Below are positions 23,351 to 35,300 of a stretch of DNA of 64,000 bases, piece after piece. A program made the translations under genes and the position numbers. Within the stretch, counting starts at the first letter, position 1; the number at the start of each line of letters is the position of its first letter. The stretch lies in assembly GCA_963995525.1 (NCBI GenBank), contig OZ023206.1, positions 68,678,223-68,742,222 of the forward strand, written 5' to 3'. The notes under the pieces are model-generated. The model had not been told where the DNA came from and did not search any database. It worked only from the letters and a program-made list of their open reading frames with translations. This stretch comes from Escarpia spicata. Taxonomy: Eukaryota; Annelida; Polychaeta; Sabellida; Siboglinidae.

Positions 23351-26300
23351 TAGGTGCCTATATGTACTGTAATGGCAACAAAGGTTAATACATCTATGTA
23401 CACTTACATGCATCAGTCTGAAGGTGTTAAATGCCCCCCCCCCCCAATGTATGGTGATAACATCATGATTTCTTCCCAGGTGGAGTGCAACAGATGTCTA
23501 TGTAGGTTTGCTCAACGATGGAAGAAAGGCAGCTATTAAAATAGTGCATCCAGATGACACAGAAAGACAGAACGAAGCAACCATCTTAGTGGGTCTGAAG
23601 CAAGACAGCATTGTGCCTTTCTTGGTAAACATTTACATTCTTCCAGTGCATAGTTACACTAGTATGTAGTTTATGCTAAAATTTCCTTTTTGTCCGAACC
23701 ATAATTCTATGACGATGATAGGTAGAACCTTGAAACTTCATATACCAGTTCATCCTAATAAGGCAAACCCAAGGGGGTCCACCTGGGTGTTATTATATTT
23801 CGAAATTCGCCCCCATGGGCAGGAGCCCAGTTCAAAATGTTAAAACGCTGTATGTGAATTTGCAATCGGTACACTACTTTGTTCCTGTATCATCGTAAAG
23901 ATAATATTGTAATCTACAAATATATTTATATACATATATATTCAGGTATACAGAGTAATAATTCAAAAAGTAGAAGCAATCGCTCTATATTTAGCGATTA
24001 TATAGATGTGTGTGTGTATATATATATAGCGATTGCTTTTACTTATTGAATTATTACCGTTTCAAAAACCATGCATGTAATTTTGCATTATATCTGCGGC
24101 TACCCACTTGGCAGCAATATTGTCAAAAACGAGGCCAATGAGCATCATTTGACAAGGTGGTGGGCTGGAGGAATTTGAGGTTGGCTCATTTTTAAATGCA
24201 GTGTATTTTGAATATGGGTTGGATTTTAACTGTCGGAGATTTGGGGTTGGGTTAATTTTAAGTGTTCAGAATTATGATAATAAACAATACTTTTGTGTAC
24301 TAATCAGGGTTTATACTTTAGTGCAAATGATTGGGAGTGTTCCATAAAATTTATTATTTGTGTATTTGGCGTACATGTGGCATTATCTGGAAATGTTGTT
24401 TCTAGTGCAAAGCCGAGCAACTCAGCTAGTGTTAAATAACAGATTTTCAATAAATAACCCATCGATAAAGCATATTATGAATTCAAACAACAATGCTATT
24501 ATTGCTTGTCCCTGTTAACGTTTTTGCCCAGTAATTCTTGTATGTTGCACCTCTGAACTCAGATTCCTGGGGATTTAGGGGCTATAGAAGTTTGTCTTTA
24601 TTATTACTATTATTACTGGGTTGGCTCGTGCATAAGATGATCACAACATCCTAAGAAATAATGTGCATATGGCACAAATAAATGTACAACATTAATGTCA
24701 TATTTTGATACTGTTGCTTGAAAAACCTCAATATTCAGCTAGTCTCAGTACCCTATCTATATTATAATCATCAGTAAAGGTTAATAAAAAATAAATGTTT
24801 TAAATCAAGCATGCGAACAAAATGGTTTTTGTAGCTAGGCCTACACTGGAGCCTATAAGTAGCTGTCCTAATATTATACACTTTTTTTATCCAAACAGGC
24901 AGTGAGGAAAATACTTTGTTAAAAATAATACTAGCAACAACTTGTCATGGTATGATGGTCAGTTGATTGTTTTTCAGTTATACAATCAGACTTTTTTTTC
25001 AGTTGTTATCTTAAATTCGTAATTCCACGAGACTTATATGTGTTACGTGATGAAGAACATGTCCTGAGACAGGGTTGTTCCTTACAACAAATACATTCAA
25101 TATATGTTTTAGGTTAAAGAATCTGCCAACAGCGTTCACTACTTTGCCACAATGTTGTGTGACTACACGCTCGTTGAGTGGATCACAATGAAGAAGGGAC
25201 AACGATGCTGGAGCTTCGAGGCTGCCCGTCTGGTCAAAGAACTTCTGGAAGGCTTGCACTACCTCCACCACTGTCAAAGAGTGCTACACTGTGATTTGTC
25301 TGTGAGCACCAAATTTGCTTCTTGGTTAAAGTACTCATATGTGATTATTTAAAAAGGCTATGTCTTTTAAACTAACAAATTCATACGAAATACTAAATGT
25401 TGTGATTACGTGCAGTCTCAACCTCACCTACACAGAACGTGATTCCCACATCGCGGTGAGATGTAACTGACACGGAACACATGACACATCTTCGACGTAA
25501 ATTCTTTTCTGGGCAAATAATACTATTCAAAGCACTGCACTGCAACACGGATGTGAACATCAACAATGATGTGTGGTGGTGTGGCAGAAACGCAAATTCA
25601 CGGATCCAACACATCGCGGTTTGCCTACTTCACAATCAAAGTTATTCGCCTGACCTCGATCAAGCTTTGTCTTTGCCAACAGTGTTAATAACAGTACTAA
25701 TGTGAAATACATTGATAGGGTGGCATGCCAACTGCACGATCAAATATTCCCACATTCAGTTGTCCTTTTTGAAATGTTGCATTATGTTTCTGTCGTAAAG
25801 AAAAACGTTTGGGGCCAACATTTCAATAAAATATATGATGGATTGTCTGAACGTACTGACCAAGAAATATGTAACAGAACCTAGCATTGTGTCATGGTAA
25901 TGTGACATCAAACATAAGTAGTATGAATGTCTCACTGACGTAATTTGACATCTCACTGCGACATATAGTACTGACATTATATAATAATAAGATAACTTAT
26001 ATGGTGCCTAAATCCTTGGAAACCAATCTCACAGACACATCAAGACAAAGGGATTGGTCAATCTCAAAATCCATAAGCAGTATTCCAGTTATCAACAGAT
26101 GGGTCATTGTATATTAAAACTGTTTCAGTAAAAGTGATATGTAAGCCTAATTCAAGTTAAGAGAGATAATGTTGTAGCAATTATAAAGTTTATCAGTAGA
26201 TTGCACAATTCATCGTTGGGTTTCAGGAACATTAAAGCATGATATCTATAATATACAGTATATATTAAATAATTATAGATAATATAATATAGACACCACA

Positions 26301-29300
26301 ATTTCACCACAATGTTCCTCACTCATCTGGGTTGGTTAAAGGTATGTGCATTAAGATCATACTTTTGGGTGTAATTTTGTGGTATGCAAAGCAAAGGCGT
26401 CGGGTAAAACTAACTCCGACACTAATAAACCTCGACATTGAGTCAAAACTTGAAAAGCATTCTGCTTAATTTGAAGCTGGATGAGGAATGTAAACTCTGG
26501 TTGAGTGTCGGCGTCCTTCCAAGAACGTTCCGTCAGCACCTTCCAGCGTTGTTGGAGGGAAAGAAAGCATTCAGGGCGATTTCCTCTTTTCAGTTGTAAA
26601 ACTTTCTCTGACTAATGGTTTATGTTTAAGACATTTAATATTTGAAACACATTAAGACCTGCATCGTCAAGACAATGTATCCACGACGACATACTGGTTG
26701 CTGGGATGTTACATGGCAGTTATTTCATAAAGGTTTGAAGGACTTTTAATTAAACTACAATGAAGTTGACTTTAGTAACATCTTGAATTTGATATTTTGA
26801 GCCCTCTGATATATGCTGAAGTCACATTATGCTTAATTCCCAGCCAAGAAAGTGACGTCACATTTACGTTGCTAGATAATGTGTTGCATAGCAGTTATGT
26901 CATATTGCGACATCACAGTGACATGAGAAATATGTGTTTCATCACAACGCGAGGTAACAAAATGACTCATTATGATGAGTGGGCTTCAAAGGTTTATGGT
27001 GACACATTGAGACATAGACCGTTGAAGTATGCTATAGAAGTTGATTGTTAGACTTCTTATTATAACGTTTTGTTCCCAATCAAATTAAACTACAACATAA
27101 GCACATAGCAGTCAGTAATTTCGACCATTTCAAGTGATTAAGGAGACTGGAAGTGCCGAATGCTGTATTTATTAAGCATTGTTACTGAACATCTAACTGT
27201 TTATATACATGTAGGTATGATTACCATATGCAATGTATATGTTGTAGCCTGAAAATGTCTTAATCGTGTGCAATGGCCAGACTCACTTGAAATTAGCTGA
27301 CTTTGGGTTCAGCTATTTACTGAAGACCGAGGAAACATCTTACTGCCGTGAACCAAAAGGTTTGTTAAACACGTTTTGTTTCTATAATACTTTAGGCATC
27401 AATATATATATAAATAAATATGTATATACTTAACCTGAACAATAACAACAACCTGATTATGGAGTACATAATCTCAGCAGCCAGCAAAGAGATCTGGATA
27501 GGATAATTCATTCCAGACATGCTATATTTTCTTGGTTGAAATCCATATTTTTACCAGAATTAATGGATAAATCCATATTACGTTCATCATTGGTTAAATT
27601 GACAAAATTTTTTTATTGTTCAATTCCAATCAAGTGGCGCCATCTACTTGGCTACTAAATATGCCTATTTCAAACAAAGCTGTTTTTGTTACACTCAAAA
27701 TTGCCCTTCGACCACCCGCTACAAGTTTGTCATTCCTATTTATATCTATTTGATTTTTTAGGTTTAAGATTATATTATTAAGAAAAATTATATGTTTATT
27801 GAGGAGGTTCCACAATACTTTAAAATGGTCAGCAAAAATAGTGATATATTTCTGTTGGAAAGACAAACATTGCAAAAGCCCTACACAGGCATAGATGTGC
27901 TGTAGAGAGAAGTTGTATATTTAAAATGGATGAATTAATGAAAACAGGATCATGTACGAATGCACGTTGTCAGGTGGATAGTTATTAATGTGAGCCCATA
28001 CTACATGGATGAATGTGAACACAACAAGAAAACAGCAGGTATAATGGGCTTGCTTCTTCATGAACTGTGATGGATGACAAACTGAAGTATAATTTGTCAT
28101 CCATCACAGCTGCTGGTGAGAAAAATACAGACCTGTATTTCTCCTTCCACAATTCTCAAAAATCTTAGAAAAGTTATTTAATAGTAGGCCAGACAAATTT
28201 ATTGATAAATATAATATTTTAACTAGCAGTCAATATGGATTTAGAACTAATATGTCTACATCAATTGCTCTTCTAGAATAAACTGAAGAAATCACATTAG
28301 CTTTATATAAGAAAAAGTGTACTGTTGGAGGTTTTATTGATTTGAAAAAAGCATTCGACACAAAAGACCATAATCTGCTATTAAGTAAATTATAAGCTTA
28401 TAGAATTAGAGATAATGACTGACTAAAAAGTTACTTAATTGATAGACTACAATATGTTAGTATTGATGACTATAACTCTGAGTTACTAAAAGTGACAGGT
28501 GGAGTACCCCAGGGCTCAATACTGGGCTCAAAACTATTTTATTGTATATAAATAATATTTGTTATATTTCATCAATACTATAATTTATACTGTTTGCTGA
28601 TGATACTAATATTTTTTGTTCCGTAAAGGATCATGTGCAGCTCAGCAAGGATATAACCAATAAGTTACAAAAACTACATGTGTGGTTTTCAGTAAATAGG
28701 GTGTCTTTAAATGTAGCTAAAATAAACTATATGCGGTTCACAAACTATTGCATTAATTCAAATATCGATATAAAAATTGACAATAAAAGTGAGTATATAT
28801 TAGTAAGTTTTTAGGAGTCTTGATCGATCATTAGCACAACTGGAAGAAGCATGTTAGCATGATAAAATCCAAAGTGTTAAAAACTATTGCCATTATGTAC
28901 AGAGCAAGATACATACTTAACAAAAACTCACTTTTCATATTATATTGTGCACTATTTCTCCCTTATATATCATACTGTTGTGAAGTCTGGGGCAGCACTT
29001 ATAAAACTATTATATTTTACAGAAGAAAGTAATCAGGCTAATTTACAGTGAGACTTTTTTATGTCATACTAATACATTATTTTGTGATTTAGGTTTACTT
29101 AAACTGACTGACATAATAAAATTGAGAATTTCTATTGTAATGTTCAAGGCTAAAAATAAGATGTTGCCGTATAACCTTCAAGAATTCTTTGCTACTAACC
29201 ATGATCCAATGGCTAGTAGCAAGTGAGTTACATGCAACAGTGCAAAACTTTGCGTCGCGAAATCATGGGAGGTAATCAGCACCATCTATCATGGGCTAAG

Positions 29301-32300
29301 TACCTCGTTTTTGTGTGAAGTCTGGGGCAGCACTTATAAAACAACTGTTCACAGTGTTTTTATTTTACAGAAAAAAGTAATCAGGCTAATTTGCAATGAG
29401 ACTTTTTATGTAATACTAATACATTATGTTGTGATTTAGGTAAACTTAAACTGCCTGACATAATAAAATTGAGAATTTCTATTGTAATGTTCAAGGCTAA
29501 AATTAAGATGTTGCCGTATAACCTTAAAGACTTCTTTGCTACTAACCATGATTCAATGCATTTGACACGTCAAAATAAAAAAACTCATGTATGCTCACGC
29601 AACTTTGAAATATATGTGTATATCGGTATATGGAGTTAAATTATGGAACTCCTATGATGAAAAAATAACTAGTACAGCTACAGTTCAAATACTCAAAACA
29701 AGACCTTAGCACTTGTTTATTAATCATTATCATGTACACACGTAAAACGGAAATGATGAATATACGTACAAGTTATGGTCGTGTTGGAGGAAGTGATTAA
29801 TAAGTACAACACTTCTATCTTCCCCCATTTCCATGTGTAAATGTTTATGTATTGTATACTGCGTGTAGTTTTTCTTTGTATGCATTTTCCACTTGGAAAT
29901 AAACAATCAATCAATAGTTGGAAAAAAGCTGAAGTCAAGATTTTCGTTTTGCAGGGACCGATTGCTGGAAAGCAAGAGAGGTGCTTCAGTGCAAGCCTGG
30001 TGACAACATTGATTACTGCTGTTCAGCTGACATCCAGGTTAGTAACATTATATTTGTTCTATCATGATAACATTGTCGGCCTTTATAGAACACTGACGCA
30101 GATTGTTCAAGTTCAGATGAAAATGTATGTATCAAAACCATTTTCCCATATGAAACCAAACCACTTGAATATGCATCTCAATGCATTTGAATGTGTCTAA
30201 GACACTTGCATTTTATAGTTTGAATAATAAACATTTGCATTTGCATCAAAAACATTTCTATTTTATTTTTTAAATTGCAAAATATACGTTGTCTAGTTGT
30301 TCAACTGCTAACTGGTGATTCACCTAATTGTCAGGTGTCTTGTTGACCAGTTCCCCCTTGGTACATACAGATGCAATGTGTCACTTGATTTGCTGAAAAT
30401 TACAAAACTACCTAAAACTTCCATTGCCTTCCTTCAACTGTAATTATTTCACCTTGCAAAAATACCCACCCTCCTGTTGATGTTACAAACACAATGACGT
30501 AGAAGACGATTTCACGAAGTATTCGTACATGATGTTTCTTGTGATGTAAATGTGAACAGTTGACCTATCTATCACATGACCTGTTGCCTAGCAAAAGCTC
30601 CTCAAGTCATCAGAACAATGGATGTTGAACACGTGGTCTTTATAACGAAAACATAAGGCAAAGTTTGTAAGGTGACAACTGTATGCAAGAATGTTTGATT
30701 TATGAGATGTCATACAACAATAGTAATGCAATTAACGTAGTGGAGCACAGTGGCCCAATGGCTAAAGCTTCTGACAGAATTCAGTTTCGAATCCTGTGCA
30801 GCCGTGCCGAACTTTGGGCAAGTTCGTTCACTCTACGTTGCTCCAGTTCACTCAGCTGTATGAATGAGTACCTGGACAGTGGTGGACGTTTGTGTACGAA
30901 TAGTATTTATGCATTAATTGCAGTGTGGCTGAATGTTTCCCAGAGAAGTTGAAATGGTGTTCGATTGAACAGGTCATCCAGGGAGTAAAGTGTAAAGCGC
31001 TTCGAACAGTTCTAATGACTGGATACTGCGTTATATAAGAACTTACCTTTACTTTTACCTTTAACGTAACCTATAACTGTTATTAACATTAGTGGCAAAG
31101 GTAAAGCACGACGGAGATCACGCGCAAAAGTTTTATTGTGATGTAAGCAAACCTCGACGAACTGGGTAAATAAAACTTCCCCAGCTCATCGGGTGTCCTC
31201 GGAACAATTGCATAAAACACGCCTAACGTTGTGGACAATTGATCTTATGTCCCGTGCGAACCCGAATTAAAATTGATAAGAGCCATTTACCAACGGAAAA
31301 TTTCTACAAATTAAACCTGTTAATAAATCCTGAAAATGTGTCGCCTCAGATGGAAACCATCTAGGAAAACAGTTAAGACGCGCGCGCTAGCTAGCTAGCT
31401 CGATTATAGTTAATTTAATATTGTTTTAAATGAGTTTCATCGTTGATCTTTACCGTTTGACTGGTAGGTGTGTGGGATGTTGGCGTATTACCTACTCTCT
31501 GCTGGGAAACACCCCTACCATGCTCCCAGTCACTCTGACGTAGAACAGAACATCATTCAAAGTAAGCCAAACTTGTCTATGGACGATCTTGTGGCTGTCG
31601 ATTTGGTTCAGACAACGTTGACGTCTGACCCAGATGACAGGCCATCTGCAGAACATCTACTTAGGTGAGAAAATTGGCTTTCCTTGCATTTTGTCATTGT
31701 GTAGTTTAATCTGTCTGCAACGGGAGAATGAGCTTTGGTCATTTTGGCCAGGAATTGACGTGATCTAGGAAAGTACATGTGTCATTTTGAGAACTTACTA
31801 CACATGCACAATGCATGATCTTTGGAAATATGTATTCACCATTAAAATGTATTCGTCAGACTAGTCAGTTAAAAGAACATAGCCTGGTGCTGGAAACAAC
31901 TAGAACTAGAAGTAGAACCAGCAGTGTGATCTTTTTGAATACTAACTGTGTGGTTGACAACCGCAGCCCAAACTTAACACCATGCCATTTTGTCTGTTCT
32001 CACCCAAGACAAAGTTCTCAACTCCATAGTTGAGACAATAAAGCATTATCTTATCTTATCTTAACTGCTCAGACACTCGTTTTTGTCTAGAGGGGGAATG
32101 AAACACTCGAACAACCACAGCCCAAACTTAACACCACGTCATTTGCGATACATATCACCATGATTTGATGAGCACAGTGACACGGTATATATCTTTACAA
32201 AAATTCAAACTTGGCCATTATTGACACTGGGCGCCGCCATTACTATCCTGCGACCAGTGGTGTGAGTCGCAAAATGCTACGCATCGATGTACCGATTCAA

Positions 32301-35300
32301 TAGGCGACGCAGCATAGCTCCCAAAACAATCGAAGAAATGCATTCAAAAACAGAAAAATGTATGCACTACATGGCTACTGGATATACTATAAGTGCTAGG
32401 AAACAACTTTTCAAATACTTCCAAGGAAGTATTTCCACAGAAAAAAAACAGGTTATAGATGATGAATTTAACATGTCCGCCATTGGTAAGCTCTGCTAGA
32501 GAATGTGGTGATCATTTTCGGACGCTGATAGCAAGACTAAATACGGTGAAAGTCAAAACATAATCCTTGGTTAAAAACACAGGTCCCTCTTTGGTCGTTT
32601 TTTTTATATGAATACGCATCAATGAAGTAATGTTCGGCGAATATGTTATCTTTTATTGCCCATTCTAAGTGCACCTGCACTCAGATGCACTCAAGCTACA
32701 TTTGCAGTGACTAAATCATAGTCAATCTTTTTTCTTTTTATTTTGAAAGCATTATATAACAACTTACTTTTTGACCTGAACAAGGAATACCATGTATAAT
32801 AAGGCTCCATATTTATAAAATAAATCGAACAAAACCCAAACTCCGTCAGTTAGATATAGGTGCCACTTAAGTCACATGCTTGGAATTTCCATCGAAATAA
32901 ATTGCGATATGCATGCAGTGCTCTAGCTTGCCGATTTAGGCATCGAACAAAATCAGTTTCTCAGTTTGTCTCATAAATGAGTAGGTTTCTGTCATCACTA
33001 ATGCATACACTAATACATATAAAAATATATGGCACAAAACGGCTGTTTCAGTTCCCCTTTAAAGTTTCTGCCGATCCTGTTCTCTCACTGCCAGGTCTTG
33101 ATCTTACAAAGCCTGTCCTGATCTTGCAAAATATGTTCGTATTTCTGAAAATGTATTATTTGCCACTTTTGAAAAGTCATTAAACAGACAGTTCAGGCCA
33201 TTAGCCAGAGACATGTTGTCCCATAATGAGGTTTTATATTTTCCCAATAACAAGATCAAAACAGTATTTGTGTTGTCATAAAACGGGTTTTGTACTAAGT
33301 GTAAAAGCGCGAGTACAGGAGTGTAGTTTAAAGTTAGAATATTTTGCGAGCCACAATAGGGGTGCAGTTAGAGCTATTCGGAGAGCCATCAGGGGGTGTG
33401 GTGCAATTCAATGTTTATGGAGAGCCCTCAAAGGGGTGCAGTCGAAGGTTTTCAGAGATCCCTAGGGGTGCAGTCAAAGTTTTTTCCAGAGCCCTCAGAG
33501 GGGTGCAGTTAAAGTTTTCGGAGAGCCTCAGCCTCCTGAATATTCACCACGTTCCGACGCCAATGACCAATGCATGTATAGTGGGGTTGTTCATGAGCAA
33601 AACAAGTAAATAAAAAACGAGAATGAGTAAATTGGAAAATTTCACAATGTATATCTTCACAAGTTACTCGCTCTAACAATCTAAGTCAACTTTGATGATG
33701 ATTTTTAACAAAGGTACATGCTCTAATTAAACCGACTGCACGTAATACTTAAAAACTGGGCAAAATCAATTTTAAAGAATAAAATAGGGCTTATGATGTC
33801 ATAAAAATGTTAGTTAAACGGCCACCACAGCTTAATACATGTAAAGACTCTTAAATAATATAAATACTATTAATTTGATATTTCTGAAATAGAGCCATTT
33901 AAATATCATAACGATTTTTTGTGTAAAGATGTATGATGTGACAGCTACGTTTATTGTGAGGTTGACCTACATCTTGTTCCAGACACCCATACTTGTGGGA
34001 TGGGAGTAGAAGATACGAATTTCTAGCTGTCGTTGGCAGCTTGAATGAAGTAGAACATAGGTATGTTATTTTGTGACTCCGTGTTGATTGTCCTGTGTCA
34101 TCAGAAAGGAGTGAAACACAGGACTAGTTTGGTTAGCAGCAGGATGGCTTCATCTAGTATTTTTCCAAGCTTTTATTTTGTTGGCTCGTATAAAAACGAC
34201 AACAATGCGCACGTAAAACTTCTGTTATAGTTGAGTGAACTTGACTCCCAAAGGGGTCGCCAGTAGTTTATAGAAAGGATAGCTTCAACTACAAAAAACA
34301 TCGTATACATTCCATTAGATTTCAGTTATACATAAAGGGTAAATTAGTTGCAATACTTCGTAGATTGAGCACAATTATCATTACTGCTAATTTTAGACAT
34401 CGTTTTACAAGTGGATTGCACACGATAATGTATTAATTTGTCAGTGCATTTTATGAATATAAAATTCAAGCACCAATGGACATCAATATATCAGTTGGTG
34501 ACATTTGTGGTTCATTCACACATGGGAATCACAACAGTTACCAAATTATAATAGCTTGATGTCCATTGATGCTTCTATTTTATATATTCATTAAAAAATG
34601 CAATACATAAGTTATGGCAATAAGGTATTCTGTGAAAGATCTATACAGCTGTCTGTGGTTTCATCATATGACTTTATATTCTGTTTTTTTAGTCATGACT
34701 ACTCATGTGACCCCTTGGTACAAGCCATTGAAGCAACCGCATCCACTGTTCTGCCACCGATACCGCCAGGAGGAACTTCATCCGCTGACAAGCCACCATA
34801 CTGGGATGGAGACTGGGTAAGCTGATATAGGGTTTTTGACCTATGAACCTGAAAGAGTTAATAAAAGTTAACAAAAACTAACTAGATGTGCAACTATAAT
34901 CAAGTACACCATGCTGGTGGTTTAACAGAAAACCGCGTTGAACACCGCCAGACACGTCGACTGAGCGCCATTCTAGTAGATAACGTAACACTTTGCAGGA
35001 CCATTTCACTACTGTGACTCTGGCTGGAGGTGATACTTATTTACTACAGCATGCCATCGGTTTTATGTACATTCTTTGCCACTCTTTTGATCGTGTTTGC
35101 ATTTCTTCGCTACCAGTAGGTCTCAGTCCAACGTTTATGTGTGTACGTGCGTGCGTGTTTTTGTTTGTGTAGCGTGGATACGTAGTTGCTATAGCATCTG
35201 ATTTTCAATCGAGATATTCCGTGTTGAAATCCTCTAATTGCTTTTTCGAACCTTGGGCAAATTCGTACATTCCACGTTATTCTAGTTCATCCAGCTGTAT

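Noticed and set aside
23132..23413. Minus-strand frame with Cys-Val runs
   Set aside because: Also a microsatellite translation. It lies in an intron of the large gene.
25393..25977. Additional kinase exons in intron 11
   Set aside because: Exon 11 ends with HCDLS and exon 12 starts PENVL, which is contiguous in all kinases, so no exon can lie between them.
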